This document shows, piece by piece, positions 26,730 to 35,397 of a DNA stretch of 64,000 nucleotides. The stretch spans positions 620,001 through 684,000 of the forward strand of contig NZ_CP126110.1 of NCBI RefSeq assembly GCF_030123405.1, written 5' to 3'. The notes below the pieces were generated by a model. The model saw only the letters and a program-made list of their open reading frames with translations, was not told the origin of the DNA and searched no databases. How positions within the stretch are numbered: the first letter of the stretch is position 1; every line of letters starts with the position of its first letter. This DNA is from Neobacillus sp. WH10 (lineage in GTDB: Bacteria > Bacillota > Bacilli > Bacillales > Cytobacillaceae). Position numbers and translations under genes: made by a program.

Positions 26730-27220
26730 AGATCATGAATATTGATACCGATTGTACAGATAATGGTACAGGCATAAGAACAACTATATATGTATCGGGC
26801 TGTACTCATTATTGCGAAGGGTGTCAAAACCCATCTTCTTGGAATGCTTTTAACGGGCAAGATTATGAGATTGATGAACTCACCGAAATCATAGAAGACA
26901 ATTCTCTTGCAGATGTAACAATAAGTGGGGGAGATAGCCTTACCTATCAGTATGAAGATACATTGAATCTGGTTAAAGCAATTAAGCAGCGAACAATTAA
27001 AACCGTATGGCTTTACACTGGCTATCGTTTTGAAAAACTACTTGAAGAAAAAAAGGACATCCTATCGTTTGTCGATGTGATTATTGATGGCCGATTTGAT
27101 ATCTCCAAAAAAGATTTAAATCTACTGTTTCGCGGATCATCTAATCAACGAATAATTGATGTACAACGTAGTATAAATGAAGACAACATCATTCTTTGGA
27201 GAAACGGCCAGTATATATAA
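26726..27220 (+). CDS. nrdG: Anaerobic ribonucleotide reductase activating protein
   Basis: A 164-aa radical-SAM activase. Its 4Fe-4S ligands are Cys26, Cys30 and Cys33 (SGCTHYCEGCQNP), and ISGGDSL is the glycine-rich SAM-binding motif. It makes the glycyl radical on NrdD. The start codon overlaps the nrdD stop (ATGA), so the two are translationally coupled. The length is normal for the family. Confidence 0.95.
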   Translation: MKIMNIDTDCTDNGTGIRTTIYVSGCTHYCEGCQNPSSWNAFNGQDYEIDELTEIIEDNSLADVTISGGDSLTYQYEDTLNLVKAIKQRTIKTVWLYTGYRFEKLLEEKKDILSFVDVIIDGRFDISKKDLNLLFRGSSNQRIIDVQRSINEDNIILWRNGQYI

Positions 27221-27299
27221 TACTGAACACTGCTGCTACTGTTCAATCTGCGATTACTAATCATGTCATGTGGAGTGTGTCTCACAACTCGTTTTAAAG

Positions 27300-27327
27300 A
27301 AAGGCAACTAACCGACGTTGCCTTTTA
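27300..27327 (+). terminator. Terminator of nrdDG
   Basis: Stem AAAGGCAAC / GTTGCCTTT with an 8-nt loop, ending in four T, about 80 bp after nrdG. Confidence 0.8.
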
Positions 27328-27444
27328 TATAAACTTCATATGATTGAATATTTTTACAATTTATTCACGATAATAGAGAGGAAATTGGAAACGAACATTG
27401 AATGACTAAAGGAGAAATATTTTTATTAAAAATAGGAGGTAATC

Positions 27445-27840
27445 ATGGGAAGATTAGTTCATTTCGAAATTCATGTGAATGACATGGAGCGGGCAAAGAA
27501 GTTTTATGGAGAGGTATTCGGATGGTCATTTCAAGATTGGAGTGATTATGCAGGAATGCCTTACTTTGGAGCAGTGACTGGCGATGAAAATGAACCCGGG
27601 ATCAATGGTGCTTTGATGCAGCGTCAAAGTGCTCCGCCAGAAACAAACCAAGCTTTAAATGCATTTGCTTGTACAATGGGAGTGGAAAATTACGATTCAA
27701 CGGAAGCTAAAATTATTGAGAATGGCGGCAAGGTCGCAATGCCCAAATATGCCCTGCCTGGAATGGCGTGGCAAGGATACTATATAGATACCGAAGGCAA
27801 TATATTCGGAATTCACCAACCCGATGTAAATGCCAAATAG
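27445..27840 (+). CDS. VOC-superfamily (glyoxalase-like) protein
   Basis: A 131-aa protein with the vicinal-oxygen-chelate fold: LVHFEIHVNDMERAKKFYGE at the N-terminus and GYYIDTEGNIFGIHQP at the C-terminus. It is a single-domain member resembling those annotated as glyoxalase or bleomycin-resistance proteins. Candidate metal ligands are His6 and a C-terminal acidic position. The substrate is unknown. The RBS TAGGAGG precedes the ATG. Confidence 0.8.
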   Translation: MGRLVHFEIHVNDMERAKKFYGEVFGWSFQDWSDYAGMPYFGAVTGDENEPGINGALMQRQSAPPETNQALNAFACTMGVENYDSTEAKIIENGGKVAMPKYALPGMAWQGYYIDTEGNIFGIHQPDVNAK

Positions 27841-27861
27841 AATCTATTGGTGAATAAAAGC

Positions 27862-28002
27862 ATGAAATCACAAGACACGGCAGGCATGCTTGAAAATGTA
27901 CGCACTATCTGTCTTGCATTGCCCGAAGCTGTTGAACATATCGACGGTTTCGGCCACAATACTTTTAAAATCAATAAAAAATCCTTCGTTGGTGTTTCCT
28001 GA
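27862..28002 (+). pseudogene. Truncated MmcQ/YjbR-family (DUF419) gene
   Basis: ATG 27862 opens a 46-codon frame with ENVRTICLALPEAVEHIDGF and INKKSFVGVS, then a stop. This matches the N-terminal 45 or so residues of YjbR-like proteins, which are normally about 115 aa. The rest is missing. After the stop, another frame (28002-28114) ends VFPDRKLTDAQLQAIRDAKD and VELVITILN, which is not YjbR and looks like the tail of a different gene. The join looks like a deletion scar. Confidence 0.65.
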
Positions 28003-28136
28003 CCGTAAATTAACGGACGCTCAGTTGCAAGCGATTAGGGATGCGAAAGATTATGCCAATACAATGAATATTAATAATAAGCCAGTAGAACTTGTGATTA
28101 CAATCCTAAATTGATTTTTAACGAGGGATACAACCT

Positions 28137-28589
28137 ATGGATTTCAGTGTGGGAGTTTACAAAAATATCAATAACAATACCCTTATCTTGGTGCCTGATG
28201 GTTTTAACCAGGATGGGATTCGATGCAATATCAATAAACCAGCTATGTTAAAAGAACCATACAAACCAGCTTTAATTGGAGAGAAGCTGAAGGAATGCTT
28301 TAAAATTACGATTAATCATCAATATACGGATGAATATATGAAAGTCATCGTAACTAGACTTGTTACAGGGGAGAAAAATGATAAAAAATTTGTGAAAAAT
28401 CATTTATTTCAATTGGTTTTCTTTAACAAAGATAATGGATTTGAGTTTGAGGCTAAAATGGTAAGCAAGGATGGCCGTGGATATACTCTAAAACCTAATA
28501 CATCAGCATTGGTTTTAGACGAAAAAGCCAGCGACACGGAATTAGGGGAAGCTGTTTTACGGACCTTTGAGACCTGCAAATTGATTTAG
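28137..28589 (+). CDS. Small protein, possibly CdiI-like immunity protein
   Basis: A 150-aa soluble protein with no signal peptide or membrane segment. The beta-rich N-terminus leads to a C-terminal ELGEAVLRTFETCKL. This resembles the LG.AVL.AL ending of DUF1436/CdiI-type immunity proteins, but the rest gives no firm family match. No toxin gene is next to it. An RBS GAGGG lies about 13 nt before the ATG. It is flanked on the left by a truncated gene. It could be an orphan immunity gene or an unrelated hypothetical. Confidence 0.5.
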   Translation: MDFSVGVYKNINNNTLILVPDGFNQDGIRCNINKPAMLKEPYKPALIGEKLKECFKITINHQYTDEYMKVIVTRLVTGEKNDKKFVKNHLFQLVFFNKDNGFEFEAKMVSKDGRGYTLKPNTSALVLDEKASDTELGEAVLRTFETCKLI

Positions 28590-28852
28590 GTACTCTTTTC
28601 CTAGTGAAATATTTTTCGCCAAAGATAGAAAGGTTAAATAATAATCCCGCTGCTATTTGTATTCGCATTGGGATTTTAAAACGTAGACAAAATAATGAAG
28701 AAGATGGAAAAGAGTAAGGTGTGCAATTCTATGAGAATTAGAAGATTGTATTATAATAAAAACATTGGCTTAGTATGCAGATAAAAACGTAGATTTTATT
28801 AACGCTAACATTTCGAGCCTTGCAATTAATACACCAATATAGTGTAATAATC

Positions 28853-28878
28853 AACCCAGTCTTTGGACTGGGTTTTTA
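28853..28878 (+). terminator. Intrinsic terminator
   Basis: AACCCAGTC / GACTGGGTT with a 4-nt loop, followed by five T. Confidence 0.85.
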
Positions 28879-29012
28879 TCTTTTATATAAAATGCTTGAT
28901 ATAACAAAAATCAACCACCTTCTGGGTGTGACAGGGACCGCAAATCTTTAGGTGCATGAACTTAGTGAAAGTATGAACAATTTCTGAACATAGTTATAAT
29001 AGATAAAAATAG

Positions 29013-29026
29013 AGGACAGGTGTCCT
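29013..29026. promoter_or_regulatory. Inverted repeat upstream of the crp/fnr-type gene
   Basis: AGGACA-GG-TGTCCT is a perfect 6-bp inverted repeat between two TATAAT-like hexamers. It is a candidate operator, possibly for the Crp/Fnr protein itself. It does not match the standard Crp or Fnr half-site TGTGA. Confidence 0.35.
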
Positions 29027-29077
29027 TTTGGGTGTATAATTCTCGAGATATAATTTGATTAAAGGAGGAGATATAGT

Positions 29078-29785
29078 ATGGAGGATTTGATAGCAGCAAT
29101 TGATATGGCGCCAAAGCCTCAAAAGGCTTATTTGAAGCAATTGTTTAAACACATCCCCATATCTAGTCGTTCCTGTCGTATTGTTGAAATGAAAGCGAGT
29201 ACAAAATTTGTATCGGCAAACGAACCCTGCAATGCAATTTGGGTGTTAGTTGAGGGGCGAGTAAGAGCAACGGAAGAGCAAATTTCAGGTGATGTCTATG
29301 TTTTTACCGAGTTCCAGGCCCCGGAGTTGTTCGGCGAAATGGAGGGATTTGCAGGAATCTCTTATTACAGAGTAACTTTAGTGACTGTCACGGACTGTAA
29401 ATTTATCGTCATGCCGATGAACAGCTTTTTAAACTGGATACAGAATGATTCGGAGGCGTTGTTTTTACGAGTACGTTCTCTTATGAGCCGCACTCTGGAA
29501 GAGACAAAAAACAATCATACCTATTTGTTTCTTGACGGATTCGATCGCCTAATGCTTTATATGACACAATATTATCGAAAGCATGCAAAAAACAAAACAT
29601 GCATTTTGCAAATCAAAAGACAACAGATTGCAGAGGAAACGGGTTTCAGCACCAAAACAGTTAACCGATCTATCAGAAAGCTTTCAGACAACGGGTTAGT
29701 TACATTAGATGGAAGAAAAATCATCATATCCGAAAGACAATACGACCAACTTTTAGAATTGATTGATAAAAAGATAAGCCATTAA
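29078..29785 (+). CDS. Crp/Fnr-family transcriptional regulator
   Basis: A 235-aa regulator with an N-terminal cyclic-nucleotide-binding-type beta roll (about 25-130; WVLVEGRVRAT, PELFGEMEGFAG). A dimer helix and C-terminal winged helix-turn-helix (IAEETGFSTKTVNRSIRKL, about 180-200) follow. Cysteines are few and scattered, without the clustered Fnr [4Fe-4S] pattern, so its signal may not be oxygen directly. The gene lies 31 bp before yjjI and points the same way, so it probably controls the glycyl-radical system. RBS AAAGGAGGAG. Confidence 0.88.
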   Translation: MEDLIAAIDMAPKPQKAYLKQLFKHIPISSRSCRIVEMKASTKFVSANEPCNAIWVLVEGRVRATEEQISGDVYVFTEFQAPELFGEMEGFAGISYYRVTLVTVTDCKFIVMPMNSFLNWIQNDSEALFLRVRSLMSRTLEETKNNHTYLFLDGFDRLMLYMTQYYRKHAKNKTCILQIKRQQIAEETGFSTKTVNRSIRKLSDNGLVTLDGRKIIISERQYDQLLELIDKKISH

Positions 29786-29816
29786 TTCAGTCAAAGTAAA
29801 AGAAGGAGTGTAAAGT

Positions 29817-31313
29817 ATGACTAACGTTTTAGAAATTGTCACATCAAGAAAACTGACCTACGAGCAGAAGGTAATGTCACTTGCACATGCTGCAGAAGAT
29901 ACTTTGTCCATTATGAATATTCCAGAGAAAGCCAGATATTATTTTGATATTAAGGCAATAGATGATCTGTTTGAGGGGCATGCGCCTTATCGCCCGCGCT
30001 ATATTATGCCTGATTATGAGAAGTTTATTAAAAATGGCAGCGAGTTTTTACGGATTAGTCCACCTGAGGATTTGGATGAATTGTTGAACTCCTTAATGAT
30101 TCTTTATAGGCATGTTCCGTCTATTACGGGATTCCCGGTTTATCTCGGTAACGTTGATAAGCTCATTGAACCATTTTTGGAAGGTGTTAGTGATGAGGAG
30201 GCAAAGAAAAAGCTTCGTTTATTTTTAAATTTCCTAGATCGCACTATTACCGATTCTTTCTGTCATGCTAATATTGGTCCGGAGCCAACTCGTGCCGGGA
30301 AGTTAATACTGGAGTTGGAAAAGGATTTACAGAATGCAGTTCCTAACTTTACGCTGAAATATGATCCGGATATTACTCCTGATGACTATGCAGAACTAGG
30401 AATTTACACTAGCTTATTCTGTGCCAATCCTGCCATATGCAATCATAAGGTGCATAAGGAAACCTATTCATCTGATTACGGTATCTCTAGCTGTTATAAT
30501 ATTTTGCCAATTGGCGGTGGTGCATATACGCTTTCCCGTATCACTCTGCCTGGACTTGCAAAGGTTGCCACAAGTATAGATCAATTCTTAGATCAGCTGC
30601 TTCCAGATTGTCTGCTGGAATTGGGAAATTACATGAATCAACGTGTGAGTTTTTTGGTTGAACAATCTGGGTTCTTTGAGACTTCTTTCCTTGTTAAGGA
30701 AGGGTTAATCCATCCGGACAATTTTATTGGTATGTTGGGAATTACCGGTCTGGCTGAGTGTGTAAATCTTCTGATGGGGGATAACGGCAAACGCTATGGA
30801 CACGATGTCGAGGCTGATAATCTTGCTGATACAATAATGACAATTATTTCAGATTTTGCCGAACAGTTCCCTGCCGTGTATTCTAAAATATCTAATGGTC
30901 GTTTTATGCTTCATGCACAGGTTGGTATGGATTACGATCTAGGAATCACTTCAGGAGTGCGGATCCCTGTAGGTGATGAATTGAAGAATGTTTACGATCA
31001 TTTGCGTCATAGCTCACGATTCCATAGGCTCATTACGACTGGCTGCGGAGATATTTTCCCATTTGAAACCACTGGTCGAAATAATCCTGGTGCTATTCTT
31101 GATATTGTAAAAGGAGCATTTTCATTAGGTGCAAAATACATTAGTTTTTACGAGGAGAATAGCGACTTGGTGCGTATTACCGGTTATTTAGTAAAACGCA
31201 GCGAGATGGAAAAATACCGAAATGAGCAGGTAGTTCTGCAAGGTACTACACATCTTGGTGCCCCAAATTACGATCATAACCGTCTTGAAAATCGAAAGGT
31301 GAGGGGAGTATGA
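29817..31313 (+). CDS. yjjI: YjjI-family glycyl-radical enzyme
   Basis: A 498-aa glycyl-radical enzyme of the YjjI (DUF3029) family, whose reaction is not settled. The radical glycine is Gly456 in RITGYLVKR, and the candidate active-site cysteine is Cys226 (ISSCYNILPIGGGAYTL). It is shorter than pyruvate formate-lyase-type enzymes, as usual for YjjI. It overlaps the activase gene by 4 bp and follows a Crp/Fnr-type regulator; the whole set should work without oxygen. In E. coli, yjjI-yjjW adjoins the deoCABD deoxyribonucleoside operon, and here a nucleoside-type transporter gene follows. RBS GAAGGAG. Confidence 0.88.
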   Translation: MTNVLEIVTSRKLTYEQKVMSLAHAAEDTLSIMNIPEKARYYFDIKAIDDLFEGHAPYRPRYIMPDYEKFIKNGSEFLRISPPEDLDELLNSLMILYRHVPSITGFPVYLGNVDKLIEPFLEGVSDEEAKKKLRLFLNFLDRTITDSFCHANIGPEPTRAGKLILELEKDLQNAVPNFTLKYDPDITPDDYAELGIYTSLFCANPAICNHKVHKETYSSDYGISSCYNILPIGGGAYTLSRITLPGLAKVATSIDQFLDQLLPDCLLELGNYMNQRVSFLVEQSGFFETSFLVKEGLIHPDNFIGMLGITGLAECVNLLMGDNGKRYGHDVEADNLADTIMTIISDFAEQFPAVYSKISNGRFMLHAQVGMDYDLGITSGVRIPVGDELKNVYDHLRHSSRFHRLITTGCGDIFPFETTGRNNPGAILDIVKGAFSLGAKYISFYEENSDLVRITGYLVKRSEMEKYRNEQVVLQGTTHLGAPNYDHNRLENRKVRGV

Positions 31314-32149
31314 CAAGGGCTCCTGTAAACAAGATAATCCCCTTAAGCCTTGTAGATGGGCCGGGTAATCGTACTTCTATATTTTTGCAAGGATGCAACG
31401 TATCCTGTGCCTATTGCCATAATCCTGAAACTCAAGCTGTATGCAATCACTGTGGCATTTGTGTAAGCGGTTGTCCTTCTGGTGCATTGACGATCGTTGG
31501 CAGCCGTGTAAAGTGGGACCCTGAAATATGTACGCTCTGCGACCAATGTATTAAAGTTTGTCCCACTTTTGCCTCACCGCGTGTGAGAAGTATGAGTCCA
31601 GAAGAGGTCTTTCAGGAGATTCAAAAGAATATTCCGTTTATACGAGGGATTACTGTATCGGGAGGGGAATGTACCCTTTACCCTAATTTTTTGAAGGAAC
31701 TGTTTGCCATAGCTAATGAAAATGGACTTACATGCTTAATTGACAGTAATGGTACGACAGATTTCACCCGCTTTCCCGAATTAATGCAGCTTTGCAATGG
31801 TGTCATGCTGGATGTGAAGGCTTGGGATGAACAAGTTTACAAAAAACTAACTGAGGGTCCTACTAATTCTATCGTTAAGAAGAATCTTCAATATCTTGCA
31901 GATTGTAACAAATTAGAGGAGTTACGAATTGTGTGCCTGCCTGGCGAGGTTGACGCGGAAGCCGTCATCAGTGGAATTGCGCAGACAATTGGTGAAAAAG
32001 CTTGCAGCGTGAGGTTAAAACTTATTAAGTTTAGGCGTTATGGGGTAAAGGGGCGTTTACAAAATACTCCCTCTCCAGACGATATATATATGGAGAAACT
32101 TTTGCAGCTCGCTGTCGGATTTGGTTTCGAAAAGGCCGTCATAGTTTAA
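31310..32149 (+). CDS. yjjW: YjjW-family glycyl-radical enzyme activase
   Basis: A 279-aa radical-SAM enzyme. The SAM-cluster ligands are Cys29, Cys33 and Cys36 (GCNVSCAYC). A ferredoxin-like insert with two 4Fe-4S motifs follows (CNHCGICVSGCP and CTLCDQCIKVCP). TVSGGECTLYP is the SAM-binding GGE motif. This layout is that of YjjW and related activases. It should place the radical on YjjI, whose gene it overlaps by 4 bp (ATGA). Confidence 0.92.
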   Translation: MTRAPVNKIIPLSLVDGPGNRTSIFLQGCNVSCAYCHNPETQAVCNHCGICVSGCPSGALTIVGSRVKWDPEICTLCDQCIKVCPTFASPRVRSMSPEEVFQEIQKNIPFIRGITVSGGECTLYPNFLKELFAIANENGLTCLIDSNGTTDFTRFPELMQLCNGVMLDVKAWDEQVYKKLTEGPTNSIVKKNLQYLADCNKLEELRIVCLPGEVDAEAVISGIAQTIGEKACSVRLKLIKFRRYGVKGRLQNTPSPDDIYMEKLLQLAVGFGFEKAVIV

Positions 32150-32282
32150 TAGTAAGCTGTTGTAGAATATCCTTATCAACATTTTTAAGTTCAGAATAAA
32201 AATAATTAATTGAATATTCTGTTTTATTTTTAATGCCCATAAAAAATATTGCTTCAGCACCGAAGCTCATTTGGAGGAAGAA

Positions 32283-33539
32283 ATGACTGTTAAATCACGG
32301 CTTAAAATTATGATGTTTCTTCAATTTTTCATTTGGGGATGTTGGCTTGTTACTCTTGGCTCGTATATGATCAATCATTTACATTTTACTGGTATGCAAG
32401 TTGGGCTCGTTTATAGCTCAACAGGGCTTGCTTCACTTCTTATGCCAAGTCTAGTTGGTATTATTGCAGATCGTTGGATAAAGGCAAATAGATTATACGG
32501 AATTTGCCATTTTCTTGGTGCAATTGCCTTATTTACAGCTGCACGGATTTCAGACCCTGATCTCATGTTTTGGGTGATGCTTTTTAACGCAATGGTTTAC
32601 ATGCCGACGATTGCTTTATCTAATACAATTTCATATTCAAGTCTGGAAAAAGAAGGACTTGATGTAACGAAGGATTTCCCATCTGTTCGTGTTTTTGGCA
32701 CAATTAGTTTTATTCTTGCCATGTGGACAATTAGTCTTGGGAAACTGGAGTTAAGCAACGTCCAGCTATACATTGCTGCTGGAGCTTCGGTCTTACTTGC
32801 GCTGTATTCATTACTATTACCTGACTGTCCAACATCAAATGTCAAAAAGGACAAGTCGTTAGTAAGTCTTTTGGGACTAGATGCTTTTGTATTATTTAAA
32901 CAAAAGAGAATGGCGATATTTTTCGTTTTTGCTATGCTGTTAGGTGCTGCCCTGCAGATAAACATTACATTTGGCGACCCATTCTTACATGACTTTGCGT
33001 TAAACCCTGCCTATAAAGATAGTATTGTTGTTAAATATCCAGCGATTTTATTATCAATGGGACAAATTTCAGAAGTATTCTTTATTCTTGCCATTCCATT
33101 TTTCTTACGGAAACTTGGGATTAAGAAGGTAATGTTGCTGAGTATGGTGGCTTGGACATTACGCTTTGTTTTCTTCGCTTATGGAAACCCATCTAGCGGC
33201 GGCTTCTTCTTATTGCTATTATCAATGATTGTGTATGGTGCGGCATTTGACTTCTTTAATATTTCCGGATCTATGTTTGTAGAAAAAGAAGTGGATCATC
33301 AAATTCGTGCAAGTGCACAAGGCTTATTCATGACAATGGTCAACGGAATCGGTACTTATTTAGGTGCTGTTATTAGTGGAAAAATAGTAGATTATTTCAC
33401 AGTTGATGGAGTGAAAGACTGGCAAAATATCTGGTTAGTTTTTGCAGCGTATACAATCATTCTCGCAGTGATTTTTGTGGTAAGCTTTAAATACAAAAAT
33501 GACCGTGATGAAATGGAAAATGTAAATGCAGCTGCGTGA
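32283..33539 (+). CDS. MFS transporter, nucleoside:H+ symporter (NupG/XapB) type
   Basis: A 418-aa protein with 12 membrane helices in the NHS family: LKIMMFLQFFIWGCWLVTLG at the N-terminus and GIIADRWIKANRLYG in loop 2-3, as in NupG and XapB. The ATG at 32283 is chosen because GGAGGAAG lies just before it. It is 133 bp after yjjW without a clear terminator between, so it could be co-transcribed. It would bring nucleosides into the cell, which links the YjjI system to nucleoside use. Confidence 0.85.
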   Translation: MTVKSRLKIMMFLQFFIWGCWLVTLGSYMINHLHFTGMQVGLVYSSTGLASLLMPSLVGIIADRWIKANRLYGICHFLGAIALFTAARISDPDLMFWVMLFNAMVYMPTIALSNTISYSSLEKEGLDVTKDFPSVRVFGTISFILAMWTISLGKLELSNVQLYIAAGASVLLALYSLLLPDCPTSNVKKDKSLVSLLGLDAFVLFKQKRMAIFFVFAMLLGAALQINITFGDPFLHDFALNPAYKDSIVVKYPAILLSMGQISEVFFILAIPFFLRKLGIKKVMLLSMVAWTLRFVFFAYGNPSSGGFFLLLLSMIVYGAAFDFFNISGSMFVEKEVDHQIRASAQGLFMTMVNGIGTYLGAVISGKIVDYFTVDGVKDWQNIWLVFAAYTIILAVIFVVSFKYKNDRDEMENVNAAA

Positions 33540-33667
33540 TCGGCTAATCTTTATCATGTTAGTTCTGTTAAAAGTGGAAGGGCGTAAATATTACGAATGT
33601 AGGCGTTTTCGAGTAACTAATATAAATACAGATTTCTAAGTTGGAATTAAGGTAAGTTTTTCTCCCA

Positions 33668-33710
33668 AGTGAGTATCCCTTCATGTCACATGGCATGAAG
33701 GGGTATTTTT
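33668..33710. terminator. Terminator after the nucleoside transporter gene
   Basis: GAGTAtCCCTTCATG / CATGAAGGGGTAtT arms surround TCACATGG and are followed by seven T. Confidence 0.75.
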
Positions 33711-33747
33711 TTAACAGAAAAAAAGTTCATAGATTTTTCTACATAAA

Positions 33748-33764
33748 ATTACATTTATATTACA
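33748..33764 (-). promoter_or_regulatory. WalR-like box
   Basis: On the minus strand TGTAAT-N5-TGTAAT matches the WalR consensus TGTWAH-N5-TGTWAH exactly. It lies about 95 bp before the CwlO-like hydrolase start codon. WalRK controls such hydrolases in B. subtilis. The orientation relative to the gene is the reverse of the commonest layout. Confidence 0.55.
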
Positions 33765-33858
33765 TTTCGACAGATTCATTGTTTTTAGGCCATTTGGAAT
33801 ATAAACTAGTAATATATTAGGAATCGAAATATTGATAGGTAATAAAAGGAGATCTGTA

Positions 33859-34992
33859 ATGATAAAAAAATCATTAAAATATACTGTATCGGCTGCCGTC
33901 CTCGCCACTATGATTCAAGTAACACCTACTTTTGCAAGTCCAGTAGAGTCACCAGTGACAAAAGGACAAATTGATGCGACAAAAGGACAAATCAATGACT
34001 TTGAAACAAAGGTTCAACAATTAGACAACCGAATCGCCTTATCAATGGAGAAAAGTGATAAACTGAATAACCAAATTAAAATACAACAAGGAAAAATTGA
34101 AGAAACAGAGGCTGAAATTGAAAAAGCCAAAAAGTCATTAGACGCTCACAAAAAGGTTTACTCTGAACGACTAAAAAGCATTCAATCAGAGGGAAAACTG
34201 TCAATCGCTACATACGCTGAAGTTTTGCTTTCATCTGAAAACTTTTCTGAGTTTGTAAATCGTTTTAGTGCGATTTCACAAATTATGGAAAGTGACACTG
34301 CCTTGCTGAACGGTTTAAATGACAAACAAGAAGCGTTAAAAGAGGCTGAGGATAAATTACAAAATGAATTTGATAATTTAAAAACGAGCCAGGATGAATT
34401 AGCTGCTGAACAAAAAAAGATTGAAGAAGATAAACAAGCAGTTGAAAAAGAATTAGCAGATGCGAAAAACAAACTACAAGACCAAGAGGGTCAATTGGCT
34501 CAACAAGAGCAAGAGGCAGAGCGGCAGGCTCAACAGCAGCCTCAACAGCAATCTCAACAGCAATCTCAACAGGCATCTTCAGGAAAAAATGTTTCAAACT
34601 CAACACCACCTACAGGTGCAGCTAGTCTACCAGATTCTAACGCTGCTAGTGCGGTCATTGCGTATGCTAAACAATTTTTGGGCGTTCCTTACGTTTGGGG
34701 CGGGACAACGCCAAGCGGATTTGATTGCTCCGGATTCACTTCATATGTGTTTAGAAATTCAGTTGGCATTAGTCTCCCACGAGTGTCACGAGACCAGCAA
34801 AATGTTGGAACAAGAATTTCTCCGAGTCAAGTACAACCAGGAGATTTAGTATTCAGGGGTTCCCCTGCCTATCATGTCGGTATTTATATTGGAAACGGGC
34901 AATATATACATGCTCCGCAAACGGGTGATGTTGTGAAAATTGCTTCTTATAATCCGTCTGCTTTTTCTAGTGCTGCTAGAATATTGCATTAA
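33859..34992 (+). CDS. Secreted NlpC/P60 peptidoglycan hydrolase, CwlO-like
   Basis: A 377-aa exported protein. A Sec signal peptide covers about residues 1-28 (ends TPTFASP). A long coiled coil (about 35-215) is followed by a Gln/Ser-rich linker, then a C-terminal NlpC/P60 domain. The catalytic residues are Cys290 (FDCSGF), His339 (YHVGIY) and His351 (YIHAP). This resembles B. subtilis CwlO, a D,L-endopeptidase needed for wall growth and helped by FtsEX. ATG 33859 is chosen for the RBS AAAGGAGAT. The linker is encoded by a 12-bp tandem repeat (CAACAGCAATCT-like, about 34530-34572) that may vary in length between strains. Confidence 0.9.
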   Translation: MIKKSLKYTVSAAVLATMIQVTPTFASPVESPVTKGQIDATKGQINDFETKVQQLDNRIALSMEKSDKLNNQIKIQQGKIEETEAEIEKAKKSLDAHKKVYSERLKSIQSEGKLSIATYAEVLLSSENFSEFVNRFSAISQIMESDTALLNGLNDKQEALKEAEDKLQNEFDNLKTSQDELAAEQKKIEEDKQAVEKELADAKNKLQDQEGQLAQQEQEAERQAQQQPQQQSQQQSQQASSGKNVSNSTPPTGAASLPDSNAASAVIAYAKQFLGVPYVWGGTTPSGFDCSGFTSYVFRNSVGISLPRVSRDQQNVGTRISPSQVQPGDLVFRGSPAYHVGIYIGNGQYIHAPQTGDVVKIASYNPSAFSSAARILH

Positions 34993-35143
34993 TGGCAGTA
35001 ATTTTTTGAAGTGTATACTTAAATAGTGAAGACCATACAGAAGCAAAAAACATATACAGATCAATTCAAAATAATTATATAACCCACCAACATTCCATGT
35101 GTTCCACATACACTTTGGATGTGTTGAGTGAGTATCAAGTCTT

Positions 35144-35182
35144 ATTATTAAATTGTATTATTAAATTGTATTATTAAATTGT
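35144..35182. repeat. Three perfect 13-bp tandem repeats
   Basis: ATTATTAAATTGT occurs three times end to end without a mismatch. It is intergenic and AT-rich. Confidence 0.9.
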
Positions 35183-35310
35183 AGCTCAACTTTAAACATT
35201 CGCTTTCATAATAGACGTTTCGTATGTAATAAAAAGTTTTCGCAAAGTAACTGCCGAAAAATTTAAAAAGTAAAAGCAAGACAAAACGAGACGAATTACA
35301 CAAATTCCTA

Positions 35311-35357
35311 ACCGAAGATCAAAGGGAGCTAAGCCCTTGAGACCTTCGGTTTTTTTC
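35311..35357 (+). terminator. Terminator before the ClC-type gene
   Basis: ACCGAAGATCAAAGGG / CCCTTGAGACCTTCGGT forms a long hairpin with small internal loops and runs into seven T. The ClC start codon follows about 40 bp later. It either ends transcription from the left or attenuates the ClC gene; no riboswitch core precedes it. Confidence 0.75.
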
Positions 35358-35397
35358 TGTAGAATGAGAAAAAAACGAAATAAAAGAGGAAATAAGG

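Larger units (their letters stand above)
28590..29077. other. Intergenic region before the crp/fnr-yjjIW cluster
   Basis: It holds a strong terminator (28853-28878) ending the upstream region and a perfect inverted repeat at 29013-29026. TATAAT-like hexamers lie at 28995-29000 and 29035-29040. No gene is seen. Confidence 0.6.
33540..33858. other. Intergenic region before the CwlO-like gene
   Basis: It contains the terminator of the transporter gene (33668-33710) and a WalR-like box (33748-33764). An AT-rich stretch with several -10-like hexamers follows. No gene is seen. Confidence 0.6.
34993..35397. other. Intergenic region with tandem repeat and terminator
   Basis: It holds a perfect 13-bp x 3 tandem repeat (35144-35182) and a terminator (35311-35357) just before the ClC-type gene. 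Nothing else is recognised. Confidence 0.6.

Noticed and set aside
33859..34992. Minus-strand and alternate-frame reading frames of about 90-130 codons within the CwlO-like gene
   Set aside because: They are shadows of its Gln-rich coiled-coil coding sequence and lack RBS or family features.
35311..35397. Fluoride riboswitch before the ClC-family gene
   Set aside because: Some ClC proteins are fluoride exporters, so I looked for the crcB-motif core. Only a plain terminator hairpin is present.
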